Assembly: GCA_947247005.1 (NCBI GenBank)
Contig: OX365944.1
Coordinates: 24,651,501-24,715,500 of the forward strand
Length of the DNA stretch: 64,000 bases
Direction: 5' to 3'
Source of the DNA: Spisula solida
Lineage: Eukaryota > Mollusca > Bivalvia > Venerida > Mactridae
Part shown: one piece after another, positions 11,316-22,000 of the stretch
Layout of the letters: each line of letters opens with the position of its first letter
Position numbering within the stretch: position 1 is the first letter of the stretch
The notes under the pieces: model-generated
Told to the model about the DNA's origin: nothing
Seen by the model: only the letters and a program-made list of their open reading frames with translations
Databases searched by the model: none
Translations under genes and position numbers: made by a program

Positions 11316-12949
11316 AAACGCATCAAAAAGTGACATTCTTCAATACGAGTGGAACAATAACATATACAATTATACATGTACATACGTATTGTATACTTAC
11401 CTATTTCAATTAGCTTTGTCCAATTATAATGTTACAATAAGTCCAACTCATTCACAGGCTTAAATTGTCTTTCTACAAAATCACTAACAAATCCAACAGT
11501 ATTCAATCGTTTTATAATTCCACAATACGTACGTACGTACAAAGCGCGTATATTGCGTGTTGTTATAAAAAAATTAAAATCCCATAAAATGGTTTAAACA
11601 CAAATAGTTTGGCTGTAAATTAATGGGGAAGTTCGTTACTTTTAATGATCGTTCTAATTTGCAAATTCTTTTGTACACGGTATACCGGAATGTAATTATA
11701 AAAGTACGTCGTTTCATGGCTCAATTATCCCGTTGTTTTGTTAATAACATGTATATTGTTGGTATAATAAGCCAATGTAACATTATACTCACACGAGAGC
11801 ATTGTCTAGTAGCGATTATAATAAAATAAAAGTGTAATTAAGAGCTAGGGCGAGTTTAAATGACTCAACGTCGACGTGAATTTCACTTTTATTATACTGT
11901 ATTATACACGTTCAAAAGTGCTTAAACTTTATTACTCGTGCGACAAGAAAACATTATTTTATGGCGCTAACACTTTGCAAATTGTAGGTAAAAATAAACA
12001 AAAGACATGGTTATCAACTTATGTCTCGTGTATCTCGCGTTTTTAGTTTTAACGGGGTTAAGCTTGTATCTATAACTGAAGAATGGTCCTCAATTAATTA
12101 TTAATAAAATTCAGACCAATGTCTAAATGATCAGAGATGACGGTTTATAGGTATTAGATGTTGGCATGGTGTTTCACTAGCACCTTGTGAAGCATTGGCA
12201 GTGGTTTGCATGCGGGCAGACTACAATTCCAAGCCGTCCGGTTTTTCAAAGCTGCATTGGTGCGGGTATCCTACAATTTGTGGAAAGCTTATATCCCCCA
12301 ATCTGATGTATTCTTCAAAGAAATCGGTCACGCAATAAAATACAAACAACTATTTTCGTTTTCTTATGTTGACAAATTTGTTCCATGTATTTGATGCCTT
12401 AGTCATGCATGTGGTATTGCTACACCGAATATAACTACAGGTCAGGTTTTCTGTCGGCATAAATATTGTCATCTTCCGATACATCAGTGGTTAGTCGACT
12501 TCCCAGACTACCTGGGGAAGAATACTCTGGTGAACGAGAATAATGCACTGATTTCCCTTTGATATTGAGACACAAGAGTCCAAGGGAAGCAACTATGACA
12601 ACCATTTAACCAAAGATCTAAAAATGCATGAGTTATATATGTGTTAAGATCTTTGATTTAGCATGCAAGATTGCAAACCTGGCAACAAAGTACATGTATA
12701 TACACTAATCACACTCCTAACGTAAGACTTTTCAGAATTTCTCGACTACATGTATTAATCAATGGATATACTTGTAGTTTAAATTTGGGATATGAATGAA
12801 ATACTACACTGTACTCGTTTAATGCCTCTAAGAATTTGTATGCAAATCAGTTCATTGAAATAATTTGAGAATAAAAACCTAAGATCTAAAAACATAGATC
12901 TTTAAAAAAAACCAAATCTAATTATCAAAAGTTGAGAAATAATGAACAA
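11316..12949. other. Intergenic, nothing recognised
   Basis: Contains a short (ACGT)n tract at about 11527-11540 and AT-rich DNA. No frame above about 70 residues and no recognisable peptide. Confidence 0.4.
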
Positions 12950-13535
12950 TAGCACCGCCTACGAGTGTTGGACGCTCAACTTTCTTGTACTTGATAGTAC
13001 CATTGTTCATCTGATTGAACAATCTAAGTGTAACAAGGGCAGATAATTTGAATATATGTCACAGGGTAACCAGCCTTGTTAGTATGGGCTCCCCTTGTGA
13101 TGGTGAATAACTATGCTGAGTTTCAAGTGGATACCTTTGATAGTATTTGAGAAATTGATTTTTTTGTAAAAATTCTAAGTTAGAAAAGGGGAATAACTCT
13201 TATAAAATGCTGAATAGATTTGTTTCCTCTTGTCAGTAGATGTAGGTCATCACATTCAACAAGTGTATTGACTTTGAGTATTTGAAAAAAATCAGTTTAT
13301 GTGTAAAATGTGCCCCTATTTCTATGTACCAAGTCCAAACAAGGTCAGATAACTCAATAAATATAGGTCACTGAGTTACCAGCCTTGTCAGTATGTACTC
13401 CCCAAGTGATGGTGAATAACTTTTTTGAGTTTCAAGTTGATACCGTTGATAGTCTTTGAGAAAATGACTAACCAACGCACATGCAGATGATCACGTCAAA
13501 ATAACTCAACTTTTTTCTTCGAAGTCAGGCTAAAA
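12950..13535. repeat. Mollusc-type interspersed repeat with two ~290-bp direct units
   Basis: The phrases 'accagccttgt.agtatg', 'ctcccc..gtgatggtgaata' and 'gagtttcaagt.gatacc' occur twice (about 13070-13160 and 13380-13460). The right end 'cttcgaagtcaggctaaaaatg' matches the end of a partial copy at 53400-53555 ('cttcgaaaagtcgagctaa'). Confidence 0.6.
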
Positions 13536-14247
13536 ATGTAGGTGTAGTATTAGCATTTAATTTAAGTGTATTTTCAGATCAAATCAAGTGATTTAACAGA
13601 CCATTCATAATATAAGCAGTTCAAATCAAGGGCAATTGTCTCAGTGATGAAAGTGTTATGCTATCATTACCTGCAATATATTTGCTTTTAGTTCGTGTCC
13701 AAGTAATCCAAGGGGGGTAATTGAACCTTTCAGTAAGTTTAGTTGAGTTGCTTCCCTTGCTTGTCTTTAATAACTTCATAGTATGTAAACAGATGTAATG
13801 CAACTTAGAGACATATGAATGACAAATGCTTTTGGATTCTCGTGTTATTGACATAAAGAAGAAAACCCAACCAAACTGCTGGGAAATTCAAGACTTGCCA
13901 ACCAACAGTATCTCTATTTTGTCACCTTTTAATTTATGATTGACCCAATGGTCAGGTGGTCCCTATAAAGAGACCCACCAGCTAACAACAGGGGGGGGGG
14001 GGGTGAGTAAGTACAACCTGACCTGAAAAATTCAGCACAAGAGAAGTGGTAGTGAGTATGGCCATTAAAATACAACAAACAATTATTTTATTCATGTTTT
14101 TGTTTTATTAACAAGAATATATTCACCTTGAGAACAGTGTGTATCACATTTTAGTACAAACAGCAGCAACTTCAAGCATTATATTTTGAATCTGATTAAT
14201 AAACAATTGATTAACATATTTCAAGTTAACCTCAGATCATAAAACAA

Positions 14248-15062
14248 CAAGAGGGCCCAAAGGGCCCTAGGTCGCTCACCTGTCGAACTTGACCTAGATT
14301 TTGTTGAGAAGATCATTGTGACCAAGTTTTATACAGATTAGGCCAATGTTGTAACCTCTAGTGATTACACAAGGGTTTTCTATGATTTGACCTTATGACC
14401 TAGTTTTTGACCCCAGATAAACCAATATCAAACTTGACCTAGATTTTGTTGAGATCATCATTGTGACCAAGTTTCGTAAAGATCAGACCAAATATGTGAC
14501 CTCTAGTGACTACACAAGGTTTTTCTATTATTTGACCTTGTGACCTAGTTTTTGACCCCAGATGACCCATTATCGAACTTGACCTAGATTTTGTTGAGAT
14601 GATCATTGTGACCAAGTTTCAAAAAGAATAAGTCAAAATTTCGACCTCTAGTGACTACACAAGGTTTTTCTATGATTTGACCTTGTGACCTAGTTTTTGA
14701 CCTCGGATGACCCAATATCGAACTTGACCTAGATTTTGTGGAGATGATCATTGTGAGCAAGTTTCATAACAATTAAGTCAAAATTGTGACCTCTAGTGAC
14801 TACACAAGGTTTTTCTATGATTTGACCTTGTGACCTAGTTTTTGACCCCAGATGCCCCAATATCGAACTTGGCCTAGATTTTGTTAAGATGATCATTGTG
14901 ACCAAGTTTCATAAAGATTAGGCTAAAATTGTGACCTCTAGTGTCTACACAAGCCAATTGTTGACGGACGGACGGACGGACAGACGGACGGACGGACGAC
15001 GGACGACGGACGAAGAGTGATCACAAAAGCTCACTCTGTCACTTTGTGACAGGTGAGCTAAA
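14248..15062 (+). mobile_element. Pearl-like (Helitron/HINE-type) element, copy A
   Basis: Starts with the palindrome AGGGCCC-aaa-GGGCCCT and 'aggtcgctcacctgtc', then about four direct units of about 145 bp (gaacttgacctagattttgt ... gaccttgtgacctagttttt), then a GACG/ACGG microsatellite (14965-15012). The 3' end is a strong hairpin (15029-15058) followed at once by CTAA. That layout (left block, core tandem units, ACGG microsatellite, right block) is the one described for bivalve pearl elements. No protein is encoded. Confidence 0.8.
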
Positions 15063-15569
15063 AAAATATTCAATGTTTTCTAAATAAGGAGTTGGGAGGA
15101 TTTTATTATAACTCTTAACGCGATAAATTGCTGTACAAAAACAAACACAAAATTGCCTATATTTTTATTATGGATTAAACAAGGATTGTAAAATTTGCCT
15201 ATGAAAGCATTCAAACATTTGGCACAACATATAAAGTTTGCATGCTCCTTAATATTCAGATATTATTATAGCGGATTTTGTGTTTGTTTTTGTATTGCAA
15301 TTTATCACGTTGAAGGTATACTGTTGATTGATTTGATGAATTTCCTTCTTTGAAAACGCAAAACAGATGACCATAGTTTGAAAGTCTTCAAAGAGAATTT
15401 ACGTCAGGTTGAGATGAACAATGGATGTGATGAGGAGATGACCGTTAAATATGTTAGGTCATTGTAACTGCAAGTAAACAAAGACAGCCATAGAAGCAAA
15501 CAGATGATGTCACATGGTATTAGCAGACTCCATACAGAGCTAATGTTGAAACAGATGATTTGTCAACTG

Positions 15570-15835
15570 AAGAAAAACTAGAGCTGTCTCCATTCGGCAG
15601 ACTAATATACCCCTGCCAGCAAAGGGCCATAATTCTGCCAAAATTCATCGCAGCGCAAATTCCTTTCTTCACGCACATCTATATGTTGAGATTGTTCATC
15701 TGTGAAAGTTTGACCCAAATCCTGCCAAAACTGTAGGAGTAGTTGCATCCACAAGAATGCGTCTACGGACAGACAAGCTGAATCCAGTATAACCCCTTAC
15801 AACTCGTTGTGCGGGGGTATAATAATTAATATGTG
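15570..15835 (+). repeat. Fragment of mollusc repeat ending 'gtgcgggggtataataa'
   Basis: Contains 'agctgtctccattcggcaga' then 'gtttgacccaaatcctgcca' and 'acagacaagctgaatccagt'. A related fragment lies at 23560-23700 in an RNF216 intron with the same order of phrases. Confidence 0.6.
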
Positions 15836-16017
15836 ATGTGAATAACTTTTGAAACAACCCAACATTAATCAATAAAAGTGACATACTGTACAAACTGAAC
15901 ACAATATCATTGCACTGAATAACAAATCTAACAAAAGGCTAATACAAGTTATCTACATAATCTGAACGAAAAACATAACATGCATAGAAAAACAAAATTC
16001 AACAAAAAACAAGAGAT

Positions 16018-16135
16018 GTAAGTCACTGGGACCTTGACCTTTGTCCTGCTGACCCCAAAAGCAATAGGGGTTCATCAGCAGGTCGTGACCAACCTTTTCA
16101 CCAAGTTTGAACTATATTCTCAGGTGGTTTGTATT
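16018..16135 (+). repeat. Fragment of 'gtgaccttgacctttg' mollusc repeat
   Basis: The phrases 'gggaccttgacctttg', 'ctgaccccaaaagcaatagg' and 'accaagtttgaa' match the order seen at 45880-46140 and 18780-18860. Confidence 0.55.
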
Positions 16136-16157
16136 ATTAACCCATTACTCCATACAC

Positions 16158-16627
16158 ACAAAGAGGACCCAAACGGCCCTAGGTCGCTCACCTGTCGTAG
16201 TAGTGCATGCACACCACTATAGTGACCTAAGTGACCATTTACATTTACTCAGTAAGATTCAAGAAAATGCAGCCTCAACTGCAAGTTTTTTTAATGACTT
16301 GACCATGTGACCTAGTTTTTTACCCATTATCAAACTTCACATAGATTTTTTTGTGACGATCATTGTGACCAAGTTTCATAAAGATTAAGTCAAAATTGTG
16401 ACCTCTAGGGACCACACAATGTTTTTCTATGATTTGACCTAGTGACCTAGTTTTTTACCCCAGTTGACCCAATATCTGACTTGGACTAGATTTTGTTGAG
16501 ATGATCATTGTGACCAAGTTTCACAAAGATTAGGCAAAAAAAACTCTAGTGTCTACACAAGCCAATTGTAGACGAACGAAGAGTGATCACAATAGCTTAC
16601 TCTGTCACTTTGTGACAGGTGAGCTAA
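16158..16627 (+). mobile_element. Pearl-like element, copy B (short)
   Basis: Same ends as copy A: 'gaggacccaaacggccctag', 'gtcgctcacctgtcg' at the left and the 'gtcactttgtgacaggtgag' hairpin plus CTAA at the right. Only about two core units remain and the microsatellite is nearly lost (gacgaacgaag). Confidence 0.75.
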
Positions 16628-17910
16628 GAACTGCTATGAAATGAGCGATCACATGTGCAGCGTTTTGGGACAAATATCAAAATAATCTCCCTTGATAAGA
16701 TATTTCGTTAAGTTTATTTCTATAATGGGATTGTCTCCCCTGCATACTCAATATTGGAGATGGATATGGTATACAGATGTGAATTGATATAATTATGGCT
16801 GGAGTAAAGGGTTAATATGAATGGTTTGGTCTACCAATCTACAAACATGTACAAAGCAATATATCTTTGAAAGGAGATAATAATCAAACACATATATGGA
16901 TCCCGAGTGGGGGAGGGGTCTAGACCCCCTGGAGTTTTGGCAAAAATGTGGTACACTAATATATTTACACGAGTATGACAGGGCTTAGAGTCTGATCAGG
17001 ACAACTCTATAAGAACAATAGACCTCCCTAAGCAAACTAGCTGATTGGACCCCTTCAAGAGAACAAATGATTGATCGGACCCCCAAGAAAAAAATCAGAA
17101 TCCGAGCATGAAACACAGTAAAAGACATTTATATACAAACTACCGGGTATGTACAGTTCAGTGCATGAACTCAACAATAAGATGTTGACTCTAAAAACAA
17201 GGAAATTTTATCTATGAAATTGACAATCAATAATCAAGTTTTATGTGTATAAGATTTCCAGGAGCACATATTATATTGTATATCTATTGTATTAGAAAAT
17301 AAACTCTAAACTCTTCATCCAATGATAAAAAGCTATGATACAACCTTCTCTAGGTTTTAATTTGTATTTTTGAAAAAAACCACTACAGGACTTAGTAAAT
17401 TGAGTAACTTTCCATTAATTGTACAAATGATCAATCACACATAATGAACATGTAGGCTTAACATATGTTTCATAAGAAGAATGTGATAACAAACGTCTCA
17501 TGATTGTATTCATATAAGCATACCATGTATAAAACAAGCTTAAACATTTGAACACATCCAAGTATTAAGGTAGCAACATGCTTAATACTGTAGAACTATT
17601 AATATTCGAATTGGATTTATTTTGTTTAATTTTGCAAATGAATTAGATCGAAAAATTAAATCCCCTTAAATAATTTAATACCTCTAAACATTTTCTTTCA
17701 ATATTTTTAAGCCACAAATTTAACAAACCTCCATTTACCACTCATCTGCAAAATGTTATACCCGCAAAAATGAAGGGTTTTACAGTAAATGATAAACAAT
17801 TATCCCTATTTGAATGTATTAAAGCCATTTTCATTAAAATTTAATTTAGCAAATGTATACCATCTAAATAAATTTATATTGTCAACCATCATCATCAGTT
17901 TATGTGACAG
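16628..17910. other. Intergenic, nothing recognised
   Basis: AT-rich. A 'gggaggggtctagaccccct' phrase near 16911 resembles transposon ends seen at 31203-31318 and 34240-34370. No gene supported. Confidence 0.4.
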
Positions 17911-18171
17911 TATAGTCCAGAGAATTTGACACGATTCTCGGCCTTTAAATTAGCATAATTTAACAGCTGATATATTGTCTATATTTATAACCCCGGCTGT
18001 ATGCTTTCATAAGCGGGGAGTACCACGAAGACGCTCGAGGTGTAATACCAACACAAATCTAAAGAACCGATATTGCACGATTTGCTCGCAGAAATTTATA
18101 TATTTGACGCAAATACCTTGTAATATATTCATGCATAAAGGTCAGGATCATGTCAAATTCTCTGCGCTATA
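17911..18171 (+). mobile_element. MITE 'TATAGTCCAGAGAATTTGAC', copy 1
   Basis: Inverted ends of about 24 bp (TATAGTCCAGAGAATTTGAC / complement). Its interior matches the second copy at 22094-22357 in inverted orientation over the full length (landmarks 'cccggctgtatgc', 'cgaagacgctcgaggtg', 'acacaaatctaaagaacc'). 261 bp, non-coding. Confidence 0.85.
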
Positions 18172-18451
18172 TCTGACAATACAAACATTACTTTAAATTT
18201 GGTTTTAAAAGTAATATGAGTTGATAGCAAAAATAACCTTATTTGTAGAAAAAATATATTCAGATACAGTCTACTCACATTACCTCGGAATTTTCGGAAC
18301 CATGGAGAATATTTTGCCTTAATAAATAGACTAAAATCGAAGAAGGGAAAGTGGTCCTAAGTCATACAAAGAAAGAAGGAATAAATGCAGAAGTTTCAAA
18401 ATTCAACTGAATGAAATATTGAAAAGTTTGACATAACAAGAAAAGATTGTC

Positions 18452-18457
18452 TTTATT
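18452..18457 (-). promoter_or_regulatory. RNF216: Candidate poly(A) signal of RNF216
   Basis: AATAAA on the minus strand about 570 bases after the stop codon. It is the first clean hexamer that I see beyond one embedded in the last codons of exon 24. Position is plausible only; no transcript evidence. Confidence 0.3.
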
Positions 18458-18778
18458 CATACTTAGGAATAAGAACATCTTTGGGTTTGAAATACAGTAC
18501 AACCTCTCCAAAATAGGCCCGCCTTGAGCAGCAACTATTTCCAAACAACAGTATTGAGGTCAGAATCAACAATTAATCCTCTCCCAAGTGTCGACCTCTC
18601 AACAAGTGTTTTCCAGTGGATTGCGTCTTGGGAGGTTGTATTGAGCCAAAATCAAAATACTTGTCCACGTTCAACATTTTGGCTTAAATTTCAAAGTTTG
18701 TTAGAATATTAATATTGATTGACAATATAACAATACAATATGTTAGTAAACCATGTGTAGCACCCATACTAGCAACCA

Positions 18779-18960
18779 ATGTGTCAATTCGCAATAAAGG
18801 GCACTGTGACCTTGACTTGTTATCTGCTGACCTTTATAATCAATAGGGCTTGTCTTCAGGTATTAATTAACCGGCCTATCGAGTTTAAGGACCACAGATT
18901 CAAAATTTTCCAGATATCAGTCGGACAAGGTTTCGGATCACTAATGGATGACCAACAAGG
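18779..18960 (+). repeat. Fragment of 'gtgaccttgacc' mollusc repeat
   Basis: The phrases 'cactgtgaccttgactt', 'ctgctgacc' and 'aatcaatagggctt' match 16018-16135 and 45880-46140. It falls in the probable 3' untranslated region of RNF216 on the opposite strand. Confidence 0.5.
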
Positions 18961-19026
18961 GCAGAGCCATAAACACTCACTATACCATGAAGGGCGAATT
19001 CATGTTAAGTCTAAACATGACCGTTT

Positions 19027-19094
19027 TCAGTGTGTTTTTATTTTCTTCGGAGGAGGTTCATCAGGAACACCCACCACAGTATCACAGGTAAAAC
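19027..19094 (-). CDS. RNF216: RNF216 coding exon 24 (stop codon)
   Basis: Acceptor gttttcag, 68 nt, ends TGA at 19027-19029. Encodes [20 protein letters not shown] plus TH. The basic PPPKKIK end could be a localisation signal (inference). The vertebrate proteins have a longer Pro-rich tail, absent here unless alternative 3' exons exist. Confidence 0.82.
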
Positions 19095-22000
19095 CTGAAA
19101 ACAGAACAAAATCTTCATTCTTTCAAATAACTAAAGGAGAGTAAATTTCCTAGCAGCAAGCAAAATTTATTATCTGATATCCCTGCAAAGAAAGACCACT
19201 ATAACCAAACACATCCGCAATAACCAAAAGTTTTATCTCCTATCTGACTATTTTCATTGATATTTAACATATATCTAAGAGAGAATATCTGTCAACAAGA
19301 CCCTTTTTGCTGTTCCCATGACTGTACCATCAAACACAATTGAAACAATCATTTTAATTCAATAACAACAATTTGACACAGGACCATTGTTTTCATTACA
19401 AAATCTGAGTCACATCAAGTTTTGAATTCTCTCATTGATTAGGTGGTGTCTGTTAGAGCGAGTTCAGCTGTCCTACTAGAGTTAACTCTAGTGACATAAG
19501 CATCTAAAAATAAACTAACTCTTGGATCTCTTCAGCAAAACAAAAAGAGTAAAACTACAGTGTAAACAAACATGGCGGACTTGTGAAATGACAGCAATTG
19601 GAACGGTCCGTACGGCATTAATACGTGATTCATAAGATATTGTTTGAGGTGTCCCGATTGGAACTACAGCAACCTAGCCTCGCGGCAGGGTTGAACTCGA
19701 GTACACTTAAGGGTTGATACTCGACTCATTTTGCCGCAACTCTAGTTAATCAAGTTTACCGTCGCTAGTCAGCTGAAATCACTCTTAGATATTCATATTT
19801 TTCTCAGTCTTTGCCAATGTTATCATGTTCTTACACAAGTAACAAACAGAAACAACATGTAGAGGTTGTGACTTGACCTGGTATGCTTGGTCAGTTTTAT
19901 TCTTATCAAACTCATATTAATCTCATTTGAGATTATTCTGAATGAACTTGTAAAAACTTTATCGGAACAAATTGTCTCTCCTATTCTTTGAGCAATATTA
20001 GTTTATACTAATTAATTAACGTCGATTGTGAAACAAGCTTTCAAATTCCTTAATTATATTGATCACTCTCACATCTTTTTCCAGATGTTATCCATCGCCA
20101 CGAAGGTATGAGAGACGAGAAGCCACTTTTCCTTTCATTTACGGTCTAGCAAGGAAATTTCTGGTACCATTTAATTTCGTGTTTGGTATGACGCAGCCTG
20201 GGATCGAACCCGAGGCCTCGGAGCAATATTAGTGATTATCAAGAGGGAACAAAATCTATAGCAGCAACGTTTGAACTTGTCAAACATATTGTCAGAACAT
20301 ATAAGATACCCTACCTTTCTTCTTCTTTTCTTCCATTGCTTCCTTCTGTATCTCAGACACGGCTCGATTATCATCCTCCTATAGAAACATATATATACAG
20401 GGTGTTCAAAAAGTTTTCTCAAAATTTCAATTCATACTAAATCTTATCTGAGACATGTACACAGTGTGCTCAAAACATTAGAGCAATGGTAGAACCCTCT
20501 GGAATTTAACCTGAAAATTATACATTCTTCCGACATCAGGAAAATAAACTATTGAAACTTAAACTTTGAGAACAAACTTTTTTAACACCCTGTACGTACA
20601 GTGAAACGTGTATTAGTGGGTATACACAGAAACAGAAGCCAGCTCTGTATTACTGGTCGAATTTCTTCGTTATTTCTGAAATACTTTTCTTTGTTTCCCA
20701 ACCAACTAGTAATGAACTGGTTGGTATTCCAGAGGTTGTCTTACCTGTATCGGTACTATACACCGACACATTATAGACCAAGGATTCTATCCAGCAGGGG
20801 TGTCAACAGGGCCAAATTTAGAATCAGTAAAATCGTACGTGGCTGAACATTTTTGCCAAACAAGAGGCCTTCAAATGAGAGATTTTCATCAAAAAACTTT
20901 TATTTTGGTGAGGAGCCATTGCTCTTTCAGGACTGGTAAATCAGGAATTCCGGATAAATCAGGCAAATTGACACCCCTGATCCAGAAAAGCTAGGGTATC
21001 GCACCTGGATTCTGTGCATCCATCTCACAACTGTCCCTTCCCTCCAAGTTGGAGGTTATTGGCCAATGTGGTAGGGACAATATCAGATGACCACGAAAGT
21101 AGAACGCAAACAAACAACTAATAACCACTTGCTGCTAACTGATCCAACAATATATTCCTTGACATGACTGGTAAATACAGGTTAGATCTAGATTGACATC
21201 CTTTAAAATGGTAAGATCTAAACAGACATTATTTGAATACAGAGATAAACAAATCAATCTTACATCAGGATTGGTCCACAAACTACAAGCCTGACAGCTT
21301 GTACAAAGTTTGCCCGGATCTCTTGGATGACGACAGAAATGACCGTAATCAATCTGAAAATATAATATGATTGCTTCGATGAAACATAAACCTGATTATA
21401 TATAGCTGTCATCTGTTAAGGACTTACCTTACTTACTGTATCGAATTAAGACTGGTCTCAATTTCAAGATTTACCACATGTTTGACGTCGCAGTAGCGTT
21501 ATAAAGCCATTATTTATTTTTGATAATACACTTGTGTAATAAAGCTTTGACGTGACATCACTCAAAGTATAGGCAATGTGGTCAAAGTTGTGTGTTTATT
21601 ATAGTGAAAATAAGTAGCTATTTTATGTTTCTGCCGGAAAAGACTAACATTTGATAAAAAGAACATTACATTTGTGACTTTCCACATTGAATTTATTAAA
21701 CTTGTTGAATAAAATCGATAAATATGAAAAGACACTCAATGTAATATCCTCTATTAATAATTGAATACGACCAAAGGTCCCATGAATATTAAACTTCTTT
21801 CATGCTCAACACAATTTCATGCTCAAACTTCACATGTTTGACACAGTAAAAAGTCCTGTGCTTTACTGAAACGTTCATGTGAGATTGAAAGCATTAATGA
21901 AAGCAAAGTAATATTTCTTGATAAAAAGATGATTTAATTTTACACTGTAAACAAGCAAATCAAGTTTTGTAATCATTGGGCCATGCAATACAAATTTACT

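Noticed and set aside
15029..15058. Rho-independent-type terminator
   Set aside because: Strong hairpin followed by A/T-rich DNA, but it is the conserved end of a transposable repeat in a eukaryotic genome.
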